From Cantharellus purpuraceus (lineage: Eukaryota; Basidiomycota; Agaricomycetes; Cantharellales; Hydnaceae), in NCBI GenBank assembly GCA_025174535.1, contig JALBUN010000034.1:350501-414500 (forward strand): a DNA stretch of 64,000 bases, written 5' to 3'. The translations under genes and the position numbers were made by a program. The notes under the pieces were generated by a model that made no database searches, was not told where the DNA came from, and saw only the letters and a program-made list of their open reading frames with translations. Every line of letters starts with the position of its first letter. The stretch's first letter is position 1. Shown piece after piece: positions 51,506-63,211 of the stretch.

Positions 51506-53681
51506 ATGTCTTTGCCAGCGCCGAAGCCTCTGTCTATCTCGAAGAGTCCCAGTCGTGGACCTGCAGAAGCACGCGTTGCGGCACAGGACGCACAAATTGC
51601 ACAACTTGTCCAGCAGAATCGGACTCTCGAACACACTCTCGCACAGCTGCGCAATCAGCTGAAAGAGGAAGAGGCTCGTGGTATCAATGCTGTCAACCAG
51701 ATTCGGGAAAAATGGAGAGCCGAGAGCAAAGAGTGGCGAGATGGATGTGATTCTCTCCAGGCAAAACATCGGCTTGCACACCTTGGGACGCGCATCGCCC
51801 TTGAGAATGAGCGTGGATTCAGACTCGAAGATCGAGAGGCGTTACTTCATGAAAAAACTGCTACGCTGATGCGTGAATATAAGATTACACTCTTTCAGGC
51901 GCGAGAAACCGATCTCGTTTCCCAGGTGGCTGCCTTGGAGGTGTGTATTCAGTGCTTTTTCTACTTGTGCTATGTCCGCATCTGGCACTGAAGTCGTGAT
52001 TTTTAGGACGAAATACATTCGCAGCGTGAAGAAATGGTTGACATTCTGTCACAACACGAGGCAGAACTTACCCGTCTGACTATCCAGCTCACTCACGCGG
52101 AGGCGCGGCAACAAGATGACGTAGAGCGGGTTGGGAGTTTTGCTCAGGAAAAGAATGCACTCGAGGAGGGTAAGTCCATACTGAAAGATGTCTCTTCCAT
52201 CTGCCTAATCCGTAGACAGAACTAGCCACTCTACGCGCCTCGTCATCCTCCACTGCAAAGCAAGTTGATCGCCTGACTTTACAGATCGAGACACTGCGCA
52301 CTCAGAACTCCTCGCTTGAGGCTCGTAATAAAGAGCTTCAGCATCAGGTGGACAAGTGGCAGAGTCTTGAAGGTAAGGGCGAAAAAGAGGTTGAGTCGCT
52401 CCGAAAGCGCAGGATCGAGCTTGAAGTTCGCGTGAAGGAGTTAGAGGTCAATCTCAAGGAAAGTCGTGCTCTGAGCAAGAAGATCGCGAAACTAGAGGTA
52501 TTGCTATATAATTTTACGTGGTCTTTCTTAAACACACGCTCAGGAATCCCTCTTGGATACTCAGGAACAGGTCGAACAAGGACAACAGGACACATTTGAG
52601 GCACAGGCTGAGACGGCACGGGCGCAAAAACAGGTTACGAAACTGGAGCGTCAGGTAGAGAAACTTCAGGCTGCACTCGAGACTGAGAGGACGCGAAATG
52701 TCGAAGCGTTAATGGCTCAGAAGGCGACATCACAGAGTCAATCCATACCTCCCAAAAAGGTGATATTCATTTGTCCTTTCGAGGATGAAACCGAGGGTTG
52801 ACTGGGTTTGCTTAGCTTCGATCTCGTGTGCCACCTATTATCCAGGAAGAGCGGGAAGGTTCTGAAAATGAGATAGAGGAGCTCCCTTCTAAGCCAAGGT
52901 CACGCAGCCAGAAGCCTGCGTCAATACGTGGAAACAAGGCTAAGGGCAAGATGAAAGAGATGGAGACAGTTGCTGATGAGCCTGCAACTGAGCGTCCGAA
53001 GCGCCCGAAAGGCCGGGATAATGGCAAGCAGCACGAGAAGGAGAGCAAAGTTGAGACTGTGCAACTCGAGGATGGTGAGTTTGAGGATGGTGAGTTTAAG
53101 GAGGATGAGCTTGAGGAGGATGAGCCTGAGGAGGGCGAGCTTGAGGAGGACGAGCCTATGGGGGACGACATAGCCGAGGCTGAGTTGCAGGAAGTGCGAC
53201 CACCCACGAAGAGACGTGATCGCCACCAAACGCAATACAGCGACGTGGAAGAAGTGGCACCACCAGCGAAGAAGTCTCGCTCTAAGAAACCACCATCTAA
53301 AATGGCAAAAGTTAGAGAGAGCGACTCTGAGGACCAGAAACTACCAAAGCGAGGGAGGAGTAAGCCGCCGAGCACGATGAGCGGTCAGAAACAGTCAGAG
53401 GTGGACACCGAGGAGGAACAACCAGCAAAAAAGAAGAAGCGTAAGCTCAATATCACAGGTAGCTCAAGTGTATTCGGTGGCCCAGCAGGATTCACATGGA
53501 ATCAGGTAAGAAGTTTTCATCCCACCTTTTTCCTTTCAAAGATGTTAACACCACCGGATATTGGTAGGGTGAAGATGGTGACTTAGGTATTCCAAGTGTG
53601 TTGTCTCCCCTCAAAGAGGGACAGCCTGTTCCACCACGATCGAACTCGACCAGTATTTTAAGCGCATTTAAGATGTGGTAG
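51506..53681 (+). CDS. Coiled-coil protein with acidic repeats and basic clusters, probably nuclear, function unknown
   Basis: The start is ATG at 51506 (MSLPAPKPLSISKSPSRGPA). Exons form a long coiled coil: AQDAQIAQLVQQNRTLEHTL, REEMVDILSQHEAELTRLTI, VDRLTLQIETLRTQNSSLEA, RKRRIELEVRVKELEVNLKE and KLERQVEKLQAALETERTRN. The second half is disordered: Lys/Arg-rich patches (PKRPKGRDNGK, KKSRSKKPPSK, KKKKRKLN) surround an acidic repeat of the type DGEF/EDEL/EDEP (53075-53160). The last exon is GEDGDLGIPSVLSPLKEG, ending SAFKMW at 53681. I do not recognise a named family. Multiple nuclear-localisation-like clusters suggest a nuclear or chromosome/centrosome-associated role, but this is inference. 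Five or more short introns are clear, and the frame is kept across them. Confidence 0.72.
53075..53160 (+). repeat. Acidic tandem repeat in coding sequence
   Basis: Degenerate 12-15 nt units (gaggatggtgagttt / gaggaggatgagctt) encode alternating DGEF, EDEL, EDEP and EGEL tetrapeptides. The repeat is probably prone to length change between strains. Confidence 0.75.
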
Positions 53682-54285
53682 AAGTCATAAAGTATGCCAG
53701 GATTGTATTTCTTTTCTTGTATGCTTTGCTGTCCGCGTGCATTTTGGAATATATCAACATACATATCTAATACCAAAACATACGACGACCATCATAGAAA
53801 CTGTCATGATGTAGGCACATCATGAAACCCTCATCCGTCGTAATTTCAACATCGACGCCAGGGCGATTAAAGAGCCATTTCATCCTGTCACCATTACATC
53901 CCTACTATGATGTAGGTATACGCCTTCTCCAACACCCAGCATTGGGCGGAACGCCCTCGAGAATGCGGTAGCGTGTGGTGGTCAAGATGAGACCGAGTAA
54001 GCGCTGGATTTTTTTTATGGTATGGAACAGACGCCTGGACCCACACAGGTCAATAGCTTATATAACATAGGAAAAGACACATTTAGTATCTTTACACTAT
54101 TCAGTTATGAGACTAAATCCAACTCAGGATATTCTTCATGTAGGAGCGAATCTAGTGGGAAGCAAACACTCAAAAGTGGGTTTTCTGCTCGGTACGGCCG
54201 ACATAGCAGCAATAGGTGTTGAAAACAAGTCACGTGCCACGATTGGCCAGGAACCATCACTATTGCTTCGTGCCTCATAGGCTGT
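53682..54285. other. Intergenic, amylase promoter region
   Basis: No supported coding sequence. Mixed AT-rich DNA; the last 60 nt before the amylase ATG include cacgtg-like and attggcc (CCAAT-reverse) motifs near 54232-54250. Confidence 0.4.
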
Positions 54286-56898
54286 ATGGAGCACGTTCAG
54301 GTGCTCGTGGAAAATGCCTTGGATCGCTTCAGAGATCCCTCTCCTGCTCTGTCAAGAATGGATCTTGGTGTCCGTGATGAATGGAAAAGTCCGCTGATGG
54401 TGAGGTCAGCTTTTCTTACGTGGGGCTGCACTGACTAAATGTGATTTCAAAATGAAAGATTCAATTTTTTGAGTGGAATAGCAGGGGAACCAAAGACTAC
54501 AGTTGGTGGCGGCGTTTTGAGCTTGAAGTGCCTCGCTTGGCCGAGATGGGCTTTACTCAAGCATGGTTGCCCCCGCCGAATAAAGCAATGGTCAAGGTAC
54601 GTGTATTAGTGCAAATATAGTGCAGGCGAATTCAGACTGTGGTTGATCTTAGGAGGGCCGCGGTTATGACGCTTACGATCTAGTAAGCTGATCAGAATAT
54701 CCTTTAGAGCATTAATCTTCATAATCGTCTGGCTAGTGGGATTTGGGAGAATTTGATCAGAAAGAGGATACGTCCACCCGTTGGGGAAGCAAAGAGGAAC
54801 TTCTACGGGCATCCTCTATTGCGAAGCAGCATGGGATTGGGATCATCATCGATGCTGTGCTTAATGTGATTGTCCAGGGTTCAAAGATAGCTTCCAATTT
54901 CATTAACTGGCGTGTTCTGTGAAGCACAAATTAGGAGCCGACAAAATTGAGGTGTTCTCAGCAGTAGAAGTTGATCCCATGAATCGTAAGGTGAACATAG
55001 GGCCAGCAAGAGAAATCGAAGTAATTGTAGTACCCTCTCGTTGTCCGCCTGGATAAATGACAATCAAATTCAGGGCTGGACTGCGTTTGATTTTCCGGGT
55101 CGTGGTGATAAAGTAAGAAGCAATTTAACTTTATGGACATGATCTGACCTTGAACAGTACAGTAAATTTAAATGGAGACAAGAGCACTTTACTGGTATGT
55201 CGACAACCTCTCAGCAAATAAATACTGACGCTACTAGGCGTCGATTGGGATCATCGCACGCGGACCCAAGGTATATTTCGCATTAGTGGGAATGGCAGAA
55301 AAGGATGGTCAAGGCGTGTGGATGACGAATTAGGGAACTATGATTTCCTCCTCGGTAAGACAAATGTAGTCTGCACCGAAACATGTCTGAGTTATTTACT
55401 CGGAAGTTAGGTATTGACGTGCGTGATAAGTGCCGATTGCGATATTTTTCAAGACTAGACGCGCTCTGTGCTACTAGATTGATCATCGCCATCCGGAAGT
55501 ACGGAAAGACCTCAAGTCGTGGGGCTCGTGGGTCCTGGAAGTAGGCCTTTGTCTCAATAATGATACTGGGATGAGAAACAGCTGACTTCTACAAGACTGT
55601 CGGCTCCAATGGATTCCGTCTGGATGCGATCAAGCATATGGATCGCAAATTTCTCTTGGAATTCGTCATTATCTATCTTGCCGTACTGATTCTATAGCTA
55701 ATACCCGCTATAGATTCATCACGCACAAAAACACGGGCATCATAACTTATTTGTTGTGGCGGAATATTGGTCTGCAAAGTGAGATTCGGACATTCTACTC
55801 TGCAATAGTCCCAACGAAACTTTTCTTCATGATCCAGCTACAAAAAAATCAAACCATATATTCGTGCATTACAGGGCCAGGTTTGCGTTTCGACATATCT
55901 TACTTATAATCACCTTGAAATAATGTTACAGGCCTCTTTCTTTGACGTTCCTTTACACCACAATTTTCATCTGGCCAGCCAAGCAGGTGCAGAGTACGAC
56001 CTGCGTCGAATCTTAGATAACACTATAGTTCAGAAACGGCCTGGAGATGCTGTTACGTTTGTAGACAATCATGAGTAAGTGTGTAATGCAACACATATTC
56101 TCTCTGGAAGCTCACCATGGTGTCAGTACGGTATTTCTCTATCTCATCTGTATCTTCGTCTTTTGATGTTCCTGTTCAGCAAGTTGGGCAAAGTTTGGAG
56201 AGTTGGGTGAGCCTCAAAATAGAATTGTCTTGTTCTATACCCAATAACTCCCGACAACATGCTAGGTCGACAGCTCTTTCAAAGCCCAAGCTTATGCACT
56301 GATCCTTTTGGGATCGGGAGGCTACCCGTAAGTACCAGTCAAGGTTTGCAGCGTGAGTTTGACTAAAGCACACTCTTCGCGGCCGTCCAGATGCGTATTT
56401 TACGGAGATCTTTATCCTTGTAGTTTTACCGACCCCGAAGTTACAAGGATCCTTAAACAACTCATCCGCTGTCGAAGAGATTATGCCCACGGACGGACTA
56501 TCGACTATATCGGGAATTCTCCTGATTCTAACTGCGTAGGCTTCACTCGACTCGGAACAGAGTCTCGTCAAGGATGTGCAGTACTTCTCTCCAACGCAGA
56601 GCCAAGGTGGGATCTCAGTGCTCCGAAGGGGGAACATAACTGACATAGGCTAGGCGTGAGGCTCTTGAACATATGTTAACTATGAGCGTTGGAATGGTAG
56701 GATCGACACATCACAATCCGGTTATAATGACTGATTGTGGTATAGGCAAATGCGAACCAGCAATATCACAATGTGTTCGGCGACTCAAGAGAGGTTGAAA
56801 TAAATGCAGAAGGCTGCGGGATTTTCCTCTGCCCTGCCGGTCAAATTGCTGTGTGGATTCGCAAAGATCAGAGACGTATGGAACTGCAGGTTGTATGA
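54286..56898 (+). CDS. GH13 alpha-amylase, cytosolic (GH13_5) type, with micro-exons
   Basis: The start is ATG at 54286 (MEHVQVLVENALDRFRDPSP), with no signal peptide. Exons give IQFFEWNSRGTKDYSWWRRF, FTQAWLPPPNKAM, GYDAYDLWDLGEFDQKED, the calcium/substrate motif VLNHKLGADKIEVF, GWTAFDFPGRGDK, FTGVDWDHRTRTQGIFRI, IDIDHRHPEVRKDLKSWG, the nucleophile GSNGFRLDAIKHM, the acid/base VVAEYWS, SFFDVPLHHNFHLASQAGAE, and the third Asp in FVDNHDTQVGQSLESWV, then QAYALILLGSGGYP and CVFYGDLYPC. The C-terminal beta domain ends REVEINAEGCGIFLCPAGQI and RRMELQVV. All three catalytic residues are present only if 8-nt (55411-55418) and 4-nt (56127-56130) exons are used. Intracellular fungal GH13_5 enzymes have been linked to alpha-glucan synthesis in the cell wall. 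A maltooligosaccharide or starch-degrading role is the alternative. Confidence 0.86.
55411..55418 (+). other. 8-nt micro-exon of the amylase gene
   Basis: GTATTGAC lies between introns of 56 nt (55355-55410) and 59 nt (55419-55477), both GT-AG. It supplies part of Gly plus Ile-Asp in LLG-ID-IDHRHPEV, the family's conserved GxDIDHRHP. Skipping it breaks the frame. Confidence 0.8.
56127..56130 (+). other. 4-nt micro-exon completing the catalytic HDT motif
   Basis: TACG lies between introns of 52 nt (56075-56126, gtaagt...tcag) and 49 nt (56131-56179, gtattt...tcag). It turns ...AAT CAT GA plus CAA GTT into AAT CAT GAT ACG CAA GTT, i.e. NHDTQVGQSLESW, the family's expected sequence around the third catalytic Asp. 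No other AG acceptor in the interval restores the frame. Confidence 0.82.
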
Positions 56899-56962
56899 AT
56901 CGTTCAATAAAAATACAACTGCCAATATCCAAAAAGAGAACAATCATGTAGGAAAGCGTGAT

Positions 56963-59684
56963 TCAAACGACGCGAACTGGGGAACTATGATCAAGATCGG
57001 TCGAAGCGATGATGCTAGATTCCGGCCGGCCTTTTAGCTCCTTTTGAGACGTGGTCATTGCTTCCAAAGGAGGCAATGGGTATGTGAGGTGATGTGTCGA
57101 AGACGAGAATATGCCCTGGTCTCGTAAAGCGTGAAGAGACTGCGTTGCTGCTACAGTGCCCACTTCATGGAGCTCGAGCTCTTCCTTCTTTCCGTCAAAA
57201 ATAGCCGCAGTCTCTTCAAGTGTACGACCTAGCGTGAGTCTTCTCGTCAAATACTAGCCAGACGCTTCGAGGGTTGCATGCCTACCTTTGGTCTCGATCA
57301 CATAACGGAGCACAAAGAAGAGCTCAAAAATTAGCCACCCGCAGTATACAAGATACTGGAGATAATATTCAGCTCGAATCAATATCATGTCGTAAAGAAG
57401 ACCTACGTATTTCCACCCTAGTGCGTTGAGAGCCCAAGGGTTTACAAATTGATTGAAGGCAAGTGTCCCGCAAACCGTTAAATTCTGTAGGCTTTGCATT
57501 GAGCGAAAAACACTAGAGCCTTTATGATTATTGAACCAACCATGAGAGCGAATCCCTTAGCACGAACACTGAATGGCAGAATTTCCAAGGTATATGCTGA
57601 TTGTCGCAGATATAAGAACCTTTCCAGCGCATCGTTTGCGTAAGAAAAACCAACCAATGAGCATCGGCGTATACGCCAGGTCGTAGAAGAAGTAGAAAGC
57701 AAAGAGAATTCCCATCGTCCCCTTCGCTGCAGCCATATTTCCTTGTGTTTGAAACAGTGCCGTCGTCAGCGTCCACATGGAAAAGACTGTATCGTACAGA
57801 TGACCACTGTGAGTAGATGCAAAGCAGGGTGCCAGAATTGGCTTACCAATAAGCATGCCGGCGTTTGAAGTGATAAACAGCGTTCTACGCCCCACCCGAT
57901 CCACCAGTAAAGCAGCGGCTATATTACAAACACCGGCTTACTCAGCATCAACTTGGGCCGACGATATAACTATAAGACTCACAAACGGCAACGATGAAAT
58001 TCCAAACCTGGAGGACTCCGTTGATCCACGCCTTAGTTTGTGTGTCATGGATGCCGATAGCTTCTAGGACCAAGTTTATGTAGTATGATACCTTCCGGAG
58101 AGGTGTCAGGAGGGACAACTCTGAGGAAGAAATCAAGTCCCTACCAAACCGTTTCCAGACCATTGACTGAATAGGCCGATAGCAAGAATAATGCGAAGCC
58201 GTTTGCGGTGACCTGGAGATTTGAGCAATGTCAGCCATGTCGTTGTCTTTGAGACTTCGCGCTCAAGTTGCAGCGCATGACGGATCTCTAGAACATCAGT
58301 CACTTCAGTCCAAGTGCGTAAGCCTGTATTTATATCTAAAACGCACGTGTCCATTCAAATACAACAAGTGGATCTCTAATGTGGCCCCGGTTTGCATGAT
58401 ATCTCGCTAATATCTGCATGGCCTCGGTGTCCTGTAAAAACAGGGAGCTAATATTAGACTCACGCATTTGAGTGACCAACATTTCGCTTACCCTTCCTTT
58501 GGAGATGAGCCAACGTGGGCTTTCTGGGACGAACCTAGAAGCTCGTGAGAAGCAACCTTGAGCACGGCGCCATGCAGACGAACCAGATGAGGATACATTG
58601 AAGCATAGATCCCACCCCTTGGACGATACAAGGTATCCTGATAGCACGGTAAGCTAGTATATAGATATCAAATGAAAGCAGGACCAGCACCTCCAGGACC
58701 AGATTGTTCCGTTATTACCCTTGAATGCACCGAATGTTGCCCATGCCGCTGATGAATCTCGACATCAGTTAGCAATGTGAGTTGGCTGGCGCCTCACCTA
58801 CTATACTTCCACTGTACCAAGAGGAGTTGTACCTTGCAATTCACTTGTCAGCAGGGTTCCTGCAAAGTAGAAATAAACACACATGGCAGTAATTGGACCG
58901 CGCTACAGGGCCAGATGTCAATGACGGGGGAAAAGTTTCAAACGAATGGTTTACCTGTGTGGGATATGCTAGTTCGGTAATGAGAAGAGGAGCTGCGTTA
59001 GTCGCAAAACAAAGGCCAAAGCCGACTGGAATACAAATTGCACTTTATGTAAATGATGACCATCTCGGGAGAAAACAATGACATACTGAGAGCTCTGGCG
59101 GCAATGAAGAGGGAAAGATTCTCCGATAGTGTTTGGAGTATAGTGCCACCAACCATGACGATCGAGCCAAAGAGCAAAGTACGCTTCCGGCCGATGCCAT
59201 CACTGGCATAAGGAGCCAAGGGAATGGCCTGAACACATGAGCGCGACTGAAACAAATCGCAAGGCGAGAGACGCCGTACCACTAGTGACCCCAAGTTTTG
59301 AGCCGCATTGACGAAACCTAAAGGAAAGTGTTGAGGACGAAACGTGATGCGAATGACGCGTAAATACCTAGCGCGGTGCCTTGTGGCTGATGAAAGTAAT
59401 TTTGCCAGTCTTCAAGTAGCTGTAAGCCTAGAATGACCCGCTCTATTAGCTTGCTGGGCTTTAGAAATGCCAGGGCCAAGCCGAGCACCGTTTACTACCG
59501 AGGAGTCAAATCCGTTAATGCTTGCCGTCAACAGAGGGATTATGAGACAAATATTGAGCACCAGTAGGCCTGCCAGGTTATAAAATATAATTGGATACGA
59601 ATACAGCTTGTAATACGACCTACCATTATTCCTGTACCAGTGTTCTCGTCCGTGGACCAGGTCAACAACCGCATTCCATTCCAT
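56963..59684 (-). CDS. Sugar porter family MFS transporter (hexose/lactose-permease-like)
   Basis: The start is the ATG at 59684 (MEWNAVVDLVHGREHWYRNN). Exons give GLLVLNICLIIPLLTASING with FDSSVVNG after it, YASDGIGRKRTLLFGSIVMV (sugar-porter GRR/K motif), LITELAYPTQ-RGPITAM-YNSSWYSGSIVG, RFVPESPRWLISKGR (PESPRWL signature), TWLTLLKSPGHRKRLRIILA, YYINLVLEAIGIHD, MDRVGRRTLFITSNAGMLI, FYFFYDLAYTPMLIGYTLEI, LPFSVRAKGFALM, FNQFVNPWALNALGWKYY and VIETKGRTLEETAAIFDGKK. The Ser-rich tail ends SSPVRVV at 56963. Twelve helices and all landmark motifs are present. It should import a sugar across the plasma membrane. It is convergent with the amylase, 64 bp apart. An apparent frameshift at 58830-58890 is resolved by a 50-nt intron with an AAG acceptor (58833-58882). 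Confidence 0.86.
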
Positions 59685-60927
59685 GCTTGACAGGAGCGAG
59701 CATGGCAACTCCTGCCTATCTTACTCTCATATACCAACATGCAAGCACAACCACGGGACCAGGTGCACCGTGGATTGTCCGTTACAAATCATGGACAAGA
59801 TGCCAATGGTCACACCTCTGGACTGGTTCCGGAAATAACTCGGTGTGTGCAATGAGTATCCATATTAGGAGAAGTCACCAGGACCATCGGCTAGATCAAT
59901 CTGTTCAGGACAAGGAGGACAGCGTTTAGGATTGAGTACTTGAGTTGTGAACGCTTTCAAACTCCATATGCTCGCAGAAAGTGTGGAGAAACCTGAAGCT
60001 CCTGATCCAAGTGCAATGCCAAGTTTGTCGAATAATCAAGGCTTAGTGATAATATTCGTCGGGGGGCTCCGCGTGCCTCCTCTCAAGCTTGACGTGGCAT
60101 TTACAATTCCAAGACATCCACTTGTATTTCCAGCGATAAGAGATAAGCGCTGACAGAGCGCTGATGCATGATATGGACTGTCCTGTGATTCTTGATCAAC
60201 GCGAGACACCCAACTAGAACGACTGTTACTGCCAGACTATATATTAGTCCTCTGTCGCATTTCCAAAAGTATACGCAGCCTGAAGATAGAAGCCAAGGGT
60301 ATCAAATCAGTGTAACAAACACTTGTAAAGCATTTCGAGTTGTACATAAAATTCATGAAAGTCTTACGCGCGGTCCGGTATCACTCCCGACAAGCTGACG
60401 CGACTGTTCTCGTGCCAACTAGTGCTCTAAAAGTATTTGTTGCTCTCACTCTAGCAACACGGGGATGAAGTAGGTGCGAGTTGAAAGCAATCATGTGGTA
60501 AAATACAGCGTCTACGGAGACACGACGATAGGATCGAAACACGCTGAAGTAAACCAAGGCTTGGATATGCGTAATTTACGCCTGTCGCGCGCTGGTCAAC
60601 CCACCTTTGGCTCCGGAGGCTTGGATCCGGGAGATAGCGTCGGATTGTGTTGTGCAAGCAATGCTCGTCCCGGCCTTATTGACAAGCGGGAGGGCAAAGC
60701 ACTGGGTTCCCCCTGCGCACCGGGTGGTTACAAACTTTCCTCCAACGCACTGTGAACCGTGTTTGGTCTAGCGTCTCATATTAGATGTATGAACTGACCT
60801 GTGCAAAGTCATTGTTGACGCAGGCTTCATCACCCTCATTGCAGGGAGAGGATGCAGTGAGGGATGCGAACTTAGCGCTAAGTCCGAGATTTATAACCGT
60901 AGAAGAGTGAGAAGGCGATTAAAGGAC
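59685..60927. other. Intergenic, 1.2 kb
   Basis: No supported coding sequence. It includes the sugar-porter promoter on the minus strand and 3' sequence of the secreted-protein gene. Several short open frames lack motifs or splice structure. Confidence 0.4.
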
Positions 60928-61936
60928 TCACTTGAGGGCCTGAGCATCCTTGCCATTTTGGACTTGAAAGCCTCCAGTGGCTGACGCGTTGTCGACACTG
61001 GAAGTCGCGCTCGGCCTCGAGTTTGTATTGCTCTGACGGGCACCTTCGCCTTGTGCATTTGTAGGGGCAGATCCAACTGCCGATCTCGTGGCGGTGTTAG
61101 AGGCTGTTACAGTAACAATAACTGTGGTGATCGCCGAACTATATTCCATCGGAATTCATACGAATATTTATAGGAGTAATGGCTTGGATGAAACTTACTC
61201 AGAGGCTGATATAGCTGAAGAATTGCCATTGTCAGGGGTGTCCGTGGAATTGGAGGATGAAGCAACGTTGGCGGTGCCGGAGGAAGGGTCGGGAGAGCTA
61301 CAGCAGGGGTATTAAACACTGGAGTAGAATGATGAGTGAAAGAGGACCACACCCAGCACCGACGTTACTGCCAAGTCCAGGGTCCTGAGTTAATGCGACA
61401 AGCTGAGAACCATCAGCAATACCACCCTGTGGATGAGCCTTGCACGAGCCCGGTGGATTGAGAGGTGCATTTAAACCAAGGGGGATCGTTCCAGGCCCCC
61501 CGACCTTAACATTGTTGGTGAAAGTCCTGGGATCTACTCCCTGGAATTGGCACTGAAACAAGCCTTTGAGCTCGGCGTTCTTGGGCTCCTGCTGGCAGTA
61601 GTTAACGCTGAATTTGTTTGGGGAGTTACGCGCTTGTTGAAGGAAGACCTGGGTAAGAGCAATCATCTTCGGATCGTTATTGAGACTCTTGGCGAGGTCA
61701 ATCATGTCGTCTGCTGCGTTCTGCTGGTCACAGTCGCCAGCGTTCGCCAACAAAGTCATAAATGCATTCTGCGACGTTGTTCCGCACTTTTGGTCTCCAC
61801 CTGCAGCCGTGCAAGCCTGCACCCATTGCTGCGTAGAGTCAGAAATGACTTGAGCTATCCTCTTTTCGATTGGCGAAGCGTTGACCAGTGCAACGAGCCC
61901 AGCTACAGCGCAGAAAACAGGTCTGGTAAGAATCAT
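60928..61936 (-). CDS. Secreted Cys-containing protein with Ser/Thr-rich tail, function unknown
   Basis: The start is ATG at 61936. MILTRPVFCAVAGLVALVNA is a signal peptide, then SPIEKR, a likely Kex2 site. The mature domain is about 180 residues, mostly helical, with several Cys (WVQACTAAGGDQKCGTTSQN, LLANAGDCDQQNAADDMIDL, KFSVNYCQQEPKNAELKGLF, QCQFQGVDPRTF, GSCKAHPQGGIADGSQLVAL). After introns the tail is Ser/Thr-rich (SPDPSSGTANVASSSNSTD, SDSAITTVIVTVTASNTATR) and ends GGFQVQNGKDAQALK at 60928. There is no GPI signal. The whole resembles conserved secreted proteins of Agaricomycetes with no known role. A TATA element lies about 95 nt upstream. The splice producing SDSAITTVIV (acceptor at gaatatag) is inferred from the open frame. 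Confidence 0.75.
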
Positions 61937-62028
61937 GATGCAGTCAAGGGCGTTCGTAGCGATCGTAGGGAGCTCCTGGCTCGATGGTAAGGAGAGTGGA
62001 AAGACTAGAGAGTGCAGACAACAGCACG

Positions 62029-62037
62029 TTATTTATA
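62029..62037 (-). promoter_or_regulatory. TATA box of the secreted-protein gene
   Basis: On the minus strand TATAAATAA lies about 93-101 nt before the start codon at 61936, a standard position for a strongly expressed secreted protein gene. Confidence 0.5.
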
Positions 62038-63211
62038 CCTCATCTTGAGGCTGTGGCTACCTTGTGTTTCTATAGAGCCAAAAGGGTTGAAATTGCTATT
62101 ACGGCAAGCCCCCTCGCATTGATGGACATCCATAGACAATAGGCAAATGTATAGTAGATTTGAGTAAGACGCCTTGAGTGGCGCCGGCCCGCAGTCATGT
62201 GACATACTTCTGAACGTGCTCGATTGCGTAATTAAACTTGACCCTATGCAAGCATCTGCAGCTATATGTCCCTATCAAGTTCAGATTGATTGTGTACAAA
62301 ACTAACCTTAAGCTGACACAGTGCTACATCGATTTTGATCTATCCTGATCCCTACTTTTCATAGCAGCGGGTGGAACAGACTTAGGGTGCCATAGTAGAG
62401 TCCTACACCAAAGGAGAACTCACCCCCAGCGAACGGTCTGAGAGTACTATCATCATGACCATCTCGGGAAGAGTAATGCGGCTCAGATATATCACCTCCT
62501 ATATTGGGTTTCTGTGGCAGGAATTGTGGGTGGTATCTCAACGTCAACTCTCATTGATCATCCTCAGAACAGTGGACCAATGAATAATATTGATTCAGTT
62601 TAACAGTCGAGTTTCGGTTTATAGTAGGGGTTGGAGTGTGGAGATTCAAGCCATAGGTGTTACTAGTGACTAGTGAAGCTTCAAACGGCTCCTGCAAACT
62701 CCGCATCCGAAGTGAGAGTAAAACATGACACTCGAATTCTCCTGAATTTGAAAGTCTCTGAGTAGAAATCACATTAAACCATGTGTACAGGGCTTAAATA
62801 GGCTCCTGGAAAACCCTGTTGTTCTTTTGCGGTGACGCCTACACGTTACAGTGCAACCGCATGCTCCCCTCAACGCCTGATTAAAATTGAACCATCAATA
62901 GTTATATGGGAGCCGACATGGATGTGATATGCTCGAGACGAACGTCAGGCAAAGGCGCTGACATTCAAAATCCACATTTTCAACAACCTTTGCCTTGAGA
63001 ACGTTGTGAACAAGGCAGCTCGAAATTGGCGACCAAGAAAGGAAAGGAGCACCGTTTATGTAAACTCCGCTATAATTGAAGTACTTCGATTTCATGAGCG
63101 TGCGTTCTTCCTTCCCAACCTCCTTTACGACTCCTTGACGACTTCCAAAATCTCGCCTGTACCTGTCATTCTTTCGTAGCATTGTCAACCTCAGTGCTGC
63201 CTTGTACCAGC
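62038..63211. other. Intergenic, 1.2 kb between divergent genes
   Basis: No supported coding sequence. This gap holds the promoters of the secreted-protein gene (minus) and the SAM-domain gene (plus). Minus-strand open stretches at 62551-62772 and 62895-63278 show no motif or splice structure. Confidence 0.4.

Noticed and set aside
56060..56200. Apparent frameshift and loss of the third catalytic Asp in the amylase
   Set aside because: A 4-nt exon with proper splice borders on both sides restores NHDTQVGQSLESW, and all other exons are intact, so a pseudogene call is not justified.
58780..58900. Frameshift in the sugar porter between AYPTQ and YNSSWY
   Set aside because: An exon RGPITAM and a 50-nt intron with an AAG acceptor join the two parts in frame.
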